Assembly: GCA_001771815.1 (NCBI GenBank)
Contig: MEPU01000013.1
Coordinates: 186,001-250,000 of the forward strand
From: Bdellovibrionales bacterium RIFCSPHIGHO2_01_FULL_40_29
GTDB taxonomy: Bacteria > Bdellovibrionota > Bdellovibrionia > Bdellovibrionales > Bdellovibrionaceae
DNA: 64,000 nt
Direction: 5' to 3'
Below, one piece after another: positions 9,225 through 17,937 of the stretch. The translations under genes and the position numbers were made by a program. Positions within the stretch are counted from its first letter, which is position 1; each line of letters starts with the position of its first letter. Under the pieces are notes generated by a model. It searched no databases. It saw only the letters and a program-made list of their open reading frames with translations, and was not told the origin of the DNA.

Positions 9225-10960
9225 ATACTTTGACGACCTTATTTTTATTCTTTTTACTTTTAGCAAGCTGTCAAACCTCACACGTGACCATGCACCCTTA
9301 TCGCAAATCCCCTTCTGCGCGGGCTCTTGCACCAGTTCCGCAACAACCTCAAGTTGTAAAAATGCCAACGGCTATTTCCCCGTCAACAACTCCTGGCGCC
9401 CCAACTCCACAAATTATTTCATCTAAAGATTCTACGGCTCCGACTGACGCCGTTGCTGTTCCGACATCTCAAGCTGTTATCGCCGAGCACTCGGATCTTT
9501 TGGCTTTTATTAAATCCCCCTCAGTGACAAAAGAAAAAGTTCTGGCTGCCATAGAACGCGAAACTGAAATTACAAATCTAAATCAAGTCTTGGAACAACC
9601 CATCACGGATCTTCGGGTGCAGCCCTATAAGCCCGCACTTTATTGGCGTGCCGGCCAGCTGGCGCAAAAAAAGCGCCGCTCTGATTTAGCACTTCAATAC
9701 TACCGGGCACTGACGTCTCAGCACCCGCAGTCGCCTTTCGCGACGTTGGCAACTTCAGAAGTTAGTCTTATTTTAGCCAGTCAGGTTGTGGATTCAAAAA
9801 CGATTGGCGTGATTCTTCCACTCACTGGAAAAAATGCAAATATTGGACAGCATGCTTTGAACGCTATTCGCATTGCGCTTGGTTTAAATAAACCCAATGC
9901 AAATTTACGCTTAGCTCTTTTTGACACTCAAGGCTCTGTCGCACTTGCGGCAAAGGCTGTCGAAAAATTAGTTCGCGAAGACAAAGTCATTGCATTAATT
10001 GGCGGACTTTCTTCAAAAGAGGCCTTGGCTGTGGGACAAAAAGCAGACCTGCTTGGAGTGCCTTTTATCGGATTATCTCAAAAGTCCGGCCTAACGGCGA
10101 TAGGTGATTTTGTTTTCCGAAACTCTTTAACTGCGGAAATGCAAATTGATCGCTTGGTTCAGTTTGCATTTGAAAAATTAAATGCAAAAACTTTTGCCGT
10201 TCTTTATCCAAATGATGCCTACGGGGTTGAGTTTGCAAATATCTACTGGGATCACGTACTGGCCCGCGGTGGTAAAATAACAGCAGCTCAGACTTATGAT
10301 TCCAAAGAAAATGATTTCACGATGATGATACAAAAAATGGTTGGCACCTATTATCCAGAGGCTCGCCCTGAGGAATATAAAGCCCGCCTTAAAGAGCTCG
10401 CTTTAGAAAAAAAAGAAAAAGCAGAAAAAAACAAGAACAAACCAAAAAGCACGAGAGCAAATGAGGTTCAAGAAAACATTCTTGAACCTGTTGTTGATTT
10501 TGATGTTTTGTTTATTCCCGACACAGGAAAAACTCTCAGTCAGGTGATGGCCTTTATGAAGGTTAATGACGTTCCCTCGCTGACTTACTTGGGAACAAAT
10601 ATTTGGAACAGTCCCGATCTTGTTAAGCGAGCTGGCACAACCGATAATTTGGTTTTTTTCGTTGATGCCCTTGACCTGTCTGATTCTGCACCTAAAGAAA
10701 CCTCCTTCTTCAAAGATTATTTTGCTGAATATGGGGAAGAACCGACCTTAATTGAAATGCAGGTCTACGAATCTGCAAAAATTATCCGTGATTTACTATC
10801 AAGAGGAGTCTCGAGTCGTGATGAGCTGGCCTCAGATCTGCGTTCATTGGGACGCACCACTGGGGTGACGGGTGAATTACGCATGTCCTCTCAACGCGAA
10901 CTCGAGCGCCCCTTACATATTCTATCGCTTGAAGCTGGCCTCATTAAAAAGGTTGATTAA
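9221..10960 (+). CDS. Lipoprotein with periplasmic-binding (Peripla_BP_6 / LpoA-like) domain
   Basis: The signal peptide ends in lipobox LASC with lipidated Cys17. A Pro/Thr-rich linker follows (to about residue 85), then a short helical region resembling TPR repeats (about 95-190), and from about residue 195 a type I periplasmic-binding-protein fold that starts [16 protein letters not shown]. This arrangement is seen in LpoA, the activator of penicillin-binding protein 1A, and in ABC-type leucine-binding relatives. A charged insertion around residues 390-415 (Lys/Glu/Asn-rich) is unusual. A role in cell-wall synthesis is inferred; amino-acid sensing is the alternative. It overlaps the J-protein gene by 4 bp. 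Confidence 0.75.
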   Translation: MNTLTTLFLFFLLLASCQTSHVTMHPYRKSPSARALAPVPQQPQVVKMPTAISPSTTPGAPTPQIISSKDSTAPTDAVAVPTSQAVIAEHSDLLAFIKSPSVTKEKVLAAIERETEITNLNQVLEQPITDLRVQPYKPALYWRAGQLAQKKRRSDLALQYYRALTSQHPQSPFATLATSEVSLILASQVVDSKTIGVILPLTGKNANIGQHALNAIRIALGLNKPNANLRLALFDTQGSVALAAKAVEKLVREDKVIALIGGLSSKEALAVGQKADLLGVPFIGLSQKSGLTAIGDFVFRNSLTAEMQIDRLVQFAFEKLNAKTFAVLYPNDAYGVEFANIYWDHVLARGGKITAAQTYDSKENDFTMMIQKMVGTYYPEARPEEYKARLKELALEKKEKAEKNKNKPKSTRANEVQENILEPVVDFDVLFIPDTGKTLSQVMAFMKVNDVPSLTYLGTNIWNSPDLVKRAGTTDNLVFFVDALDLSDSAPKETSFFKDYFAEYGEEPTLIEMQVYESAKIIRDLLSRGVSSRDELASDLRSLGRTTGVTGELRMSSQRELERPLHILSLEAGLIKKVD

Positions 10961-11014
10961 AATTTAACCTTTTTTTTAAAACGCACTGTCCTAGTCTCCA
11001 AGCAGGAGGCTAAA

Positions 11015-11422
11015 GTGGCATATAAAACAAACACAACCATAAAAACAAGAAACGGTACGTTAACAGCAGAGCTATTAAAAACCTGTCGAGAAAAGCTCTT
11101 ACAAATGAAGTCTGATATTTTAAATAGATCGCAACAAGCTGCTCAAAATTTCAATCAAATTGATAAGGCCTCTGGAGATGAAATTGATCAGTCCGCAGCA
11201 CACCAAGAAGAACATACATTTTTAATCAACCAATCCCGACTCAAATCCCAGCTCTTAGAGATTGAGCTGGCTCTGGGGCGCATGGAGCAAGGATCTTATG
11301 GAATCTGTGAAGAAACCGAAGAAATAATCGAGAGCGACAGATTGCTTGCAATTCCGCACACGCGCTACAGCATCGAAGGGGCAGAAATGCGTGAAAATTT
11401 AATTAAAAAATTTGCCCGATAA
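11015..11422 (+). CDS. DksA/TraR-family protein with degenerate zinc finger
   Basis: A 135-residue protein with the DksA pattern: a long coiled coil (about residues 20-90), then the GSYGIC turn of the zinc-finger region. Only the first of the four zinc cysteines remains; the others are replaced (EETEEII ... IPHTRYSI), so metal binding by a C4 site is not possible. DksA-like proteins enter the RNA polymerase secondary channel. GTG start with AGGAGG (11004-11009) 5 bp upstream. It may be a regulator working without zinc, as cysteine-poor DksA2-type proteins do; that comparison is inference. Confidence 0.8.
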   Translation: MAYKTNTTIKTRNGTLTAELLKTCREKLLQMKSDILNRSQQAAQNFNQIDKASGDEIDQSAAHQEEHTFLINQSRLKSQLLEIELALGRMEQGSYGICEETEEIIESDRLLAIPHTRYSIEGAEMRENLIKKFAR

Positions 11423-11470
11423 GATTTGTTAATAAGTTCTATAGCTTCACCAATCACATATCGTTTGTGA

Positions 11471-11485
11471 GTGATGATTCATCAC
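11471..11485. promoter_or_regulatory. 15-bp palindrome, candidate operator
   Basis: GTGATGATTCATCAC is a perfect 7+1+7 palindrome, flanked by TTGTGA on the left and ACAAC on the right, which partly extends the symmetry. It lies in the gap between the two DksA/TraR-like genes, 88 bp before the second start. No T tract follows, so it is not a terminator. Binding protein unknown. Confidence 0.35.
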
Positions 11486-11572
11486 ACAACAGTTCCTTTT
11501 TTGATGACACATGGATCTACAAAGTTAATTATTCCCTCACATTTCGGCAACCTTATCTAGGAGGGGAATTAG

Positions 11573-11956
11573 ATGAAGAACACCGAAACCCAAGACAGTA
11601 CTCATGCTGAACTTGAGGCTATAAAACATTCGCTGTTATTACAAAAAAGCGAAATACTGAATAAGAATTTTGAGTTCAAAGAGCAACAATCGTCTTTGTC
11701 TAAAAATTCTGACGAAGCCGATGCTGTTTCACAAGAGCTTGAATCCAATTTAAGTATTCAACTGCATGAACGTGATCGTCATTCGCTGGTTTTGATCGAC
11801 AAAGCTCTATCAAAGTTTGCTACAAATTCTTATGGAGAATGTGAAGGCTGTGGCGACATGATTGATGTGCGCCGCTTGAAGGCTAGACCTTTGGCTACTT
11901 TATGCATTTCTTGCATGGAAGAACAAGAATCACCAACGCGAAATCTCATCCAATAG
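11573..11956 (+). CDS. DksA/TraR-family C4 zinc-finger protein
   Basis: A 127-residue protein with an N-terminal coiled coil and an intact C4 zinc finger: CEGC at about residues 97-100 and CISC about 20 residues later, preceded by the family's SYGEC. An acidic segment (SDEADAVSQELE) lies where DksA carries its coiled-coil tip. The start is supported by AGGAGGGG 5-10 bp upstream. It sits next to a zinc-less paralogue, so the window holds two divergent DksA-like proteins. Which one, if either, answers ppGpp cannot be read from the sequence. Confidence 0.85.
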   Translation: MKNTETQDSTHAELEAIKHSLLLQKSEILNKNFEFKEQQSSLSKNSDEADAVSQELESNLSIQLHERDRHSLVLIDKALSKFATNSYGECEGCGDMIDVRRLKARPLATLCISCMEEQESPTRNLIQ

Positions 11957-12128
11957 TTGTTTGTTTTCTAAGGAAAATTAAGACTTTAGACTCAATTTAA
12001 CTCAATGGATGAGACTTCTGACACGGATGTCGGTCTTGATTTTCATTTGTACTCCAAAACCAGACTCTAAATCATTAAAGCGTTTTTAAGATAGCTCCGA
12101 AATGTTTCTTAAGGAAACAGGAGCCCAT

Positions 12129-14537
12129 ATGACATTTGATAATCAACCAGTTGAGATTCCACAAACACTACCGATGTTACCCGTTCGCGATATCGTGGTG
12201 TTTCCATATATGATCATTCCACTTTTTGTTGGAAGAGAATCATCAATTCGATCCGTCGAAGAAGCCCTTTCAAAGAATCGATTAATTTTCTTGGCCTCTC
12301 AAAAAGATATCGCTGAAGAAAATCCCTCTCCTGAAAGCATTTATGAAATTGGCACTATCGCAAAAATTATGCGCATGCGTAAGCTTTCGGATGGGCGAGT
12401 TAAAATTCTTATTCAAGGTGAAGCAAAGGGACGAATTAAATCCTTCACAAAAACATCTGGCAGCTTCGAAGTGTCTGTTGAGAAAGTTGAAGATGTTTCA
12501 ACCGCGAATACTCCAACGGAAGTCGAGGCACTTGTTCGCACGGCAAAAGAGTATATTGAAAAAACAATCGCTCTTGGAAAAGCGCTTTCTCCAGATATCC
12601 TCTTAGTGTTAGATGATGTTTCTGATCCGGGTCGTGTTGCAGATCTTATTGCAAGCAATATTGGATTAAAAGTTCATGATGCACAAAAAGTATTAGAAAC
12701 TTTGGATCCAAAAGAGCGCTTAACTTTAATTTGTAATTTCTTACACTCGGAACTTGAAGTTTTACAGGCTCAAGCAAAAATTCGTGGCACTGGTCGCGAT
12801 GATCAAAAAACTCAGCGTGAAAATTTCTTGCGCGATCAAATGAAGGCTATCAAAGGCGAATTGGGCGACGCCCAAGATTCAAAATCAGAAGAAATGGAAG
12901 AACTCAAAAATAAAATTTTAGCTGCGGGAATGCCAGAGCACGTCCAGGCTGAAACATTAAAACAGTTGGCTCGACTAGAGCGTATGCATCCCGATGCAAG
13001 TGAGGCCACAATGGTTCGCACTTACTTGGATTGGATGGTTGATTTGCCGTGGGGTAAGCAATCTGAAGACATTATTGATATTAAAAAAGCTAAAGAAATT
13101 TTAGATGATGACCACTACGATCTTCAAAAAGCCAAAGACCGTGTTATCGAGTTCTTGGCAGTTCGAAAGTTAAAAACTTCGATGAAGGGGCCAATCCTTT
13201 GTTTCAACGGACCACCAGGAGTTGGTAAAACATCTTTGGGCCGTTCGATTGCTCGGGCCATGGGACGTGAATACTTCCGCATCGCTTTGGGCGGTGTAAA
13301 AGATGAGGCCGAAATTCGTGGTCATCGCCGAACCTATGTTGGAGCTATGCCTGGAAAAATTATTCAAGCCCTGCGCCAAGCTAAAACACGTAATCCCGTT
13401 ATTGTTCTAGATGAGATTGATAAAATGGCCTCTGACTTCCGTGGAGATCCCGCTTCAGCTATGCTTGAGGTTCTAGATCCAGAACAAAACTCAACATTTC
13501 GTGACAATTATTTAAATGTTGATTTTGATTTATCTAATGTTCTTTTTATCGCGACAGCAAATGTTGTTGAAAATATTCCTGCTGCACTTCGTGATCGTAT
13601 GGAATTGATTAGCATTCCTGGATACACAGAAAACGATAAATTATTAATTACTAAAAAACATTTAATCAATAGACAAATCGAAGCAAACGGAATTACCAGC
13701 GAAAATATTTCATTTACAGATGATGGCTTAAAGTTCTTGATCGCTGGATACACTCGTGAAGCTGGTCTTCGAAATCTTGAGCGTGAAGTTGGTTCTGTTT
13801 GTCGAAAAGTTGCAAAACGTGTTGTTTTGGGTGAATCTTCTTACACAGAAATAACCCCAACAAGTGTTGCTGAATTGCTTGGCCCACCTCGATTTCAACG
13901 TGATGAGAAAATTTTCGAATCTCAAATTGGAATTGTGCAAGGGCTTGCCTGGACTCAAGCTGGCGGAGAAGTTCTTGTTATTGAAGCCCTTAAAATGAAA
14001 GGCAAAGGTGGCTTGATGCTGACTGGCCAGTTGGGCGACGTCATGAAAGAATCTGCTCATGCAGCAATGTCTTATGCACGGGCCCATATGGAGGAATTAA
14101 ATATTCCACCAGAATTTTTTGAAAAAAATGACATTCATATTCATTTACCGGCAGGAGCAATTCCAAAAGATGGACCTTCGGCAGGTATCACATTAACGAC
14201 CGCTTTGGTTAGCTTGATGACGGGAACTGCGGTTCGAAACGATATCGCTATGACTGGTGAAGTGACATTACAAGGACGTGTTTTACCTGTTGGTGGAATT
14301 CGTGAAAAGTGCTTGGCTGCACTGAATCTTGGAATCACGAATATTATTATACCTATGGCAAATGCAAAAGATCTTGAAGACATCCCTCCGGTGTTTAAAG
14401 AAAAAATCAACTTTATCTTGGCGGATAATTTGGATGAAGTTTTTGCGGTTGCTTTTGAAAAATCAGAACATTTTACAAAAAAGACAAGCTCTCGCAAACA
14501 GGACAAGAAGACAAAAAGTTCCACTGCAGCAGCTTAA
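12129..14537 (+). CDS. lon: ATP-dependent protease Lon
   Basis: Cytoplasmic AAA+ serine protease of about 802 residues that degrades misfolded and regulatory proteins. N-terminal substrate-binding domain (PMLPVRDIVVFPYMIIPLFVG), Walker A GPPGVGKTS near residue 360, DEIDK Walker B region, and the C-terminal protease domain with catalytic Ser684 in PKDGPSAG and Lys727. The ATG at 12129 is chosen over an upstream in-frame ATG at 12102 because AGGAG (12119-12123) lies 5 bp before it. A hairpin with flanking A and T tracts ends the transcript. Confidence 0.96.
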   Translation: MTFDNQPVEIPQTLPMLPVRDIVVFPYMIIPLFVGRESSIRSVEEALSKNRLIFLASQKDIAEENPSPESIYEIGTIAKIMRMRKLSDGRVKILIQGEAKGRIKSFTKTSGSFEVSVEKVEDVSTANTPTEVEALVRTAKEYIEKTIALGKALSPDILLVLDDVSDPGRVADLIASNIGLKVHDAQKVLETLDPKERLTLICNFLHSELEVLQAQAKIRGTGRDDQKTQRENFLRDQMKAIKGELGDAQDSKSEEMEELKNKILAAGMPEHVQAETLKQLARLERMHPDASEATMVRTYLDWMVDLPWGKQSEDIIDIKKAKEILDDDHYDLQKAKDRVIEFLAVRKLKTSMKGPILCFNGPPGVGKTSLGRSIARAMGREYFRIALGGVKDEAEIRGHRRTYVGAMPGKIIQALRQAKTRNPVIVLDEIDKMASDFRGDPASAMLEVLDPEQNSTFRDNYLNVDFDLSNVLFIATANVVENIPAALRDRMELISIPGYTENDKLLITKKHLINRQIEANGITSENISFTDDGLKFLIAGYTREAGLRNLEREVGSVCRKVAKRVVLGESSYTEITPTSVAELLGPPRFQRDEKIFESQIGIVQGLAWTQAGGEVLVIEALKMKGKGGLMLTGQLGDVMKESAHAAMSYARAHMEELNIPPEFFEKNDIHIHLPAGAIPKDGPSAGITLTTALVSLMTGTAVRNDIAMTGEVTLQGRVLPVGGIREKCLAALNLGITNIIIPMANAKDLEDIPPVFKEKINFILADNLDEVFAVAFEKSEHFTKKTSSRKQDKKTKSSTAAA

Positions 14538-14564
14538 TCTTTGCATCGCTCCTCCCCCCTAAAG

Positions 14565-14599
14565 CAAAAAGTCAGTTCTATGAACTGGCTTTTTGTTTT
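14565..14599. terminator. Intrinsic terminator, probably bidirectional
   Basis: CAGTTC-TAT-GAACTG stem-loop extended by AAAAAG/CTTTTT pairing, with T-rich sequence on both strands. It lies after lon (+) and after the convergent HTH/coiled-coil gene (-), and can serve both. Confidence 0.8.
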
Positions 14600-14605
14600 T
14601 TGTCG

Positions 14606-15037
14606 TTAGTTTCGAAGGCGATGATTTTCGGATTCAAGAACCTTAATCAGAGTGTTCAGATCTGAGATTTCTTGGTTCAAGTGCATGATTTGCTGTTCTT
14701 TTTCTTGCAGAATTTGAGTGTATGCTTTTTTTAAATCGGCCAAAAGGCGATTTGCAGCCGTAATAACGGACTCGCTCGAGTCCGTTTTGACTTCGGCCTG
14801 ATGATTCTTGATTGGTGCAGAAATTACTCCAGGCTCAGCGTCACTATTAAGGGAGGGGCGATGTTCCTGGATATAATTTGGGGCGCCTTCATCTAAGATC
14901 AGATATTTTCCATCATCAAATCGGAATTGAATATCCTCAGCTTTAATCCGGCGACGAAGAGTTGAAATGCTAACTTTATACTTCATTGAATAGTCAGCTA
15001 ATGGTAACCAACTTTTCTCTGACTGTTCCGTGTTCAT
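14606..15037 (-). CDS. Hypothetical protein: HTH-like N-terminus, coiled-coil C-terminus
   Basis: About 143 residues from the ATG at 15037. Residues about 10-60 read as a helix-turn-helix/MerR-excisionase-like unit (LADYSMKYKVSISTLRRRI), with a following KYLILDEG strand. The last 55 residues form a heptad-patterned coiled coil (LLADLKKAYTQILQEKEQQI onward). A DNA-binding dimer is plausible, but nothing closer can be said. The start is supported by a TTGACA promoter located at the 5' end of the longer reading frame and by GAGGGG before the ATG. It converges on lon. Confidence 0.65.
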   Translation of the reverse strand: MNTEQSEKSWLPLADYSMKYKVSISTLRRRIKAEDIQFRFDDGKYLILDEGAPNYIQEHRPSLNSDAEPGVISAPIKNHQAEVKTDSSESVITAANRLLADLKKAYTQILQEKEQQIMHLNQEISDLNTLIKVLESENHRLRN

Positions 15038-15060
15038 TTCTGAGTCCCCTCGACTACTCA

Positions 15061-15088
15061 AGCCTAGCATGGCCAAAAGCCGTGTCAA
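15061..15088 (-). promoter_or_regulatory. Sigma70-like promoter for the HTH/coiled-coil gene
   Basis: On the minus strand, TTGACA (15088-15083) is followed after 16 bp by TAGGCT (15066-15061). The -35 is a perfect match and the -10 is weak. The expected start point is some 15-20 nt before the ATG at 15037, leaving room for the GAGGGG ribosome site. It also argues against translation from 15088. Confidence 0.45.
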
Positions 15089-15243
15089 ACGTGAATTTCA
15101 AACCAGTCCATAGTCTTGAGTAATCACAAAAACAGCTTGTTTTTTACGCTATCCATCCTAGATCTTGGTCTGAGTATTCATTGAAAAGCACAGAAAATTC
15201 AGGTTTCACGACTGTCGTTTACGTGGTTAACTATTTTTCAGTC

Positions 15244-16458
15244 ATGAATATTCAGAAGAAAAAGAAAATAGCCTTGGTTCTAAGTGGTGGTGGTATTAAA
15301 GCCGCGGCTTACCATATTGGTGTTTGCCTTGCTCTTAAAGAAAAAGGATTTGTTTTTGCGGGTGGACCAAAAGAACTTGTTCGGCAAAAGTTTGCTGAGG
15401 CCCAAAATCCTGATCAACCGACGTCTCCGACAATACGGCTTTATGTTGGGTCTAGTGCGGGATCTTTTGTGGCTTCGGTGTTAGCATCAGGACGATCTCT
15501 TGAAGCCTTGATTACGGCGTTTCAGGTCGGTGCAGGATCGCCCCTTTTTTATGATATTCCCAAAGAAGATTATTTAAAACCCATTGGTTACCGTCATTTA
15601 TTTCATTTGAACTCTCGACGAATCTTGAGCTGGCTTCCAGAAAGTTTGCTTCAAAAATCTTTGCTCACAGGTGGTTTAGAGGTTTTTCTTAAAAAAGGCT
15701 TTACCCTTAATGGCCTTTTTAATACGAATGGAATTGAACGTTATCTTCGAAAGTATGTATTAGACGAGAATGACTTTTCTCGTCTGGGGGTCGAGCTCTA
15801 TGTCATTTCAACCCAACTTAACCACTCCAGAAAAACCATTTTTGGTCCTTACTTAGAAAGCTCAAAAACGGATACAACCCGGTATATTGGGTACTCGTCT
15901 ATTTCTGAGGCTGTTGCGGCATCGACGTCATTACCACCAGTTTATGCTCCTTACCCAATAAAAAAACCCGATGGCAATACACTTTACCATTATGATGGAG
16001 AAATCCGAGATACCCTCAGCACTCATGTGGCTGCAGATCATGGTGCCGATTTAATTATTGCTTCGTACTCGATGCAACCCTACCACTATTCGCCAGAAGC
16101 TGGCTCGCTCCATACTTATGGAATGCCCGCAATTATGAATCAGGCACTCTACCAAGTTCTTGAGCAAAAAGTTGCACGTGGAATTCAGTTTCAACAGAAG
16201 AAAAAAGATGTTTATTACGAGTTAAAAAAAGCCACTGAAGAGCTCAACCTGTCTGTCACCCAAAAAGAAAAAATTCTTAACATTGTAAAAGATAAACTCG
16301 CATTCAATCCAAGCATTGATTATATTTATATCGCGCCACGAGCGCATGACTATGAAATGTTTTTTGCAGACCACTTCTCGCTGAATCCGATTATTTTACA
16401 GAAAATTTTAAAGATTGGTTTTAAATCTGGATTACAGGTTCTAAAAGACTATCTTTAG
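15244..16458 (+). CDS. Patatin-like phospholipase
   Basis: Serine lipid acyl hydrolase of about 404 residues. Oxyanion loop SGGGIKAA near residue 16, nucleophile motif GSSAG near residue 75, and a DG dipeptide (HYDGEIRD) about residue 250 for the catalytic aspartate, which form the Ser-Asp dyad. No signal peptide is visible, so it is cytoplasmic or exported by a non-Sec route. The start is uncertain: ATG 15244 is preferred because the fold begins just after it, but an in-frame TTG at 15181 is possible and neither has a good ribosome site. Predatory bacteria carry several lipases of this kind, yet a role in prey digestion is only conjecture. Confidence 0.85.
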   Translation: MNIQKKKKIALVLSGGGIKAAAYHIGVCLALKEKGFVFAGGPKELVRQKFAEAQNPDQPTSPTIRLYVGSSAGSFVASVLASGRSLEALITAFQVGAGSPLFYDIPKEDYLKPIGYRHLFHLNSRRILSWLPESLLQKSLLTGGLEVFLKKGFTLNGLFNTNGIERYLRKYVLDENDFSRLGVELYVISTQLNHSRKTIFGPYLESSKTDTTRYIGYSSISEAVAASTSLPPVYAPYPIKKPDGNTLYHYDGEIRDTLSTHVAADHGADLIIASYSMQPYHYSPEAGSLHTYGMPAIMNQALYQVLEQKVARGIQFQQKKKDVYYELKKATEELNLSVTQKEKILNIVKDKLAFNPSIDYIYIAPRAHDYEMFFADHFSLNPIILQKILKIGFKSGLQVLKDYL

Positions 16459-16468
16459 AACCTGTTTT
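16436..16468 (+). terminator. Intrinsic terminator overlapping the patatin gene's 3' end
   Basis: AGGTTCTAAAAGA (16436-16448), loop CTA, TCTTTAGAACCT (16452-16463), then GTTTT. The 12-bp stem has one bulged A and contains the gene's last codons and stop. It ends just before the convergent nuoN stop. Confidence 0.75.
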
Positions 16469-16475
16469 ATCATTA

Positions 16476-17936
16476 TTAGCTTAAGCTTTTTTCAATCATT
16501 TGGAATAGTGGACCGGAGGCCAGTCCCAATACAAGAATTAATAGTGCCGAAACGACAACCATAACCACAGTTGCATACGAGCGGTCGTCAGCAACATCGC
16601 ACTCACCTTCGCGCATGTACATCATAACAATAGGGCGTAAATAATAGTAAACGCTCAAAACAGAATTGATAACGCCCCATAATGCTAGCCAGACCAAACC
16701 TTCGTTTACAGCAGATGAAAATAAATATAATTTTCCGAAGAACCCTAAGGTTGGCGGCAATCCGGCAAGTGAGAGTAAAAATACGGTTAAACAAAACGCA
16801 AGCAATGGTTGCTTCTTTGCAAATCCCGCGAGGTTCTCCATTTGAACAGTCGAATTTTCATTTTTTTCAATCATGCTGATAATTGCAAAAGAACCCGTTG
16901 TCATCAGACCATATGCAATGAGGTAAAAAACAACACTGCCCGCACCAAAGGCTGAGTTCTGACTCACTCCCGCGGTGATTAAACCAACAAGAAGATATCC
17001 CGAGTGAGAAATTGATGAGTAGGCCAATGTTCGCTTTACATTCGACTGAACAAGAGCCGCCACATTTCCAACCGTCATTGTGATTACAGCCAGCCACTGC
17101 AAGACATCAAATAAATTCTGAGACCCCAGTAATGGTTTTGTTGCAATAACTCGTAAAAATGCAGCAAAAGAGGCTGTCTTAACAGCTGTTGCCATAAATG
17201 ATGAAAGCGGTGTCGGTGAGCCCTGATATACATCTGGAGTCCATGCATGAAACGGAACAATAGAAACTTTAAAGCAAAAACCGATAACAATAAAGGCCAT
17301 TCCAAAAAGAAACAGCTTGTTTGTTCCCATCAGTGATGCTGCATTTTCCATAAGATCCAGTAAGTTTACGGTTCCCGCCGTTCCAAATATAAAAGAAATC
17401 CCATAAAGAAAAATGGCAGAGGCAAAAGAGCCCAATACGAAATATTTAATTGCAGCTTCTTTTGAAATTTTTTGCTCATGCGACATTGCAATCATTAAGT
17501 AAAGCGATAACGACATCAGCTCTAAACCAATAAAAATAATCAACAAATCCACGGCCGACACTAAAATTAACATTCCAACAATTGAGTTCATCGCCAAGAA
17601 AATAAGCTCTGACAGCTGATTTCCTCTGGTCGCCGGATTTTCATACATTAAAATAAGTCCACCCGCTGCCGCACCAACCGCAATTAAACCCATCCACTGA
17701 GTCAAGCCATCAAAAACAAGCTGACCGTTAAATGCTGTTTTTCCAGAACCGCCAAAAACAATCAAAAGACCTGCGGTTAAAGCCAAGCCAATGAGTGCTT
17801 CAACAATTGTTGCCGAAGGTAGCTGTTCCTTATTCCCTCGCAAAACTTTTATTGTGATTGGAATTAAGCTAAATAAAAAAAGCGCTATGATTGGCGAAAT
17901 TAAAAGAATGTCTGATAAACCAATTGCAATATTCAT
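16476..17936 (-). CDS. nuoN: NADH-quinone oxidoreductase subunit N
   Basis: Antiporter-like membrane subunit of complex I, about 486 residues with some 14 hydrophobic segments. Family landmarks are the FCFKVSIVPFHAWTPDVYQG loop and KRTLAYSSISHSGYLL. It is the last gene of the nuoA-H-J-K-L-M-N operon. The ATG at 17936 follows the nuoM stop by one base; another ATG at 17948 would overlap nuoM by 11 bp, and the choice is not certain. The 3' end converges on the patatin gene terminator. Confidence 0.93.
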   Translation of the reverse strand: MNIAIGLSDILLISPIIALFLFSLIPITIKVLRGNKEQLPSATIVEALIGLALTAGLLIVFGGSGKTAFNGQLVFDGLTQWMGLIAVGAAAGGLILMYENPATRGNQLSELIFLAMNSIVGMLILVSAVDLLIIFIGLELMSLSLYLMIAMSHEQKISKEAAIKYFVLGSFASAIFLYGISFIFGTAGTVNLLDLMENAASLMGTNKLFLFGMAFIVIGFCFKVSIVPFHAWTPDVYQGSPTPLSSFMATAVKTASFAAFLRVIATKPLLGSQNLFDVLQWLAVITMTVGNVAALVQSNVKRTLAYSSISHSGYLLVGLITAGVSQNSAFGAGSVVFYLIAYGLMTTGSFAIISMIEKNENSTVQMENLAGFAKKQPLLAFCLTVFLLSLAGLPPTLGFFGKLYLFSSAVNEGLVWLALWGVINSVLSVYYYLRPIVMMYMREGECDVADDRSYATVVMVVVSALLILVLGLASGPLFQMIEKSLS

Positions 17937-17937
17937 T

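Noticed and set aside
13728-14087. 119-codon open frame on the minus strand inside lon
   Set aside because: Shadow of the conserved lon coding sequence, with no ribosome site and no plausible protein family.
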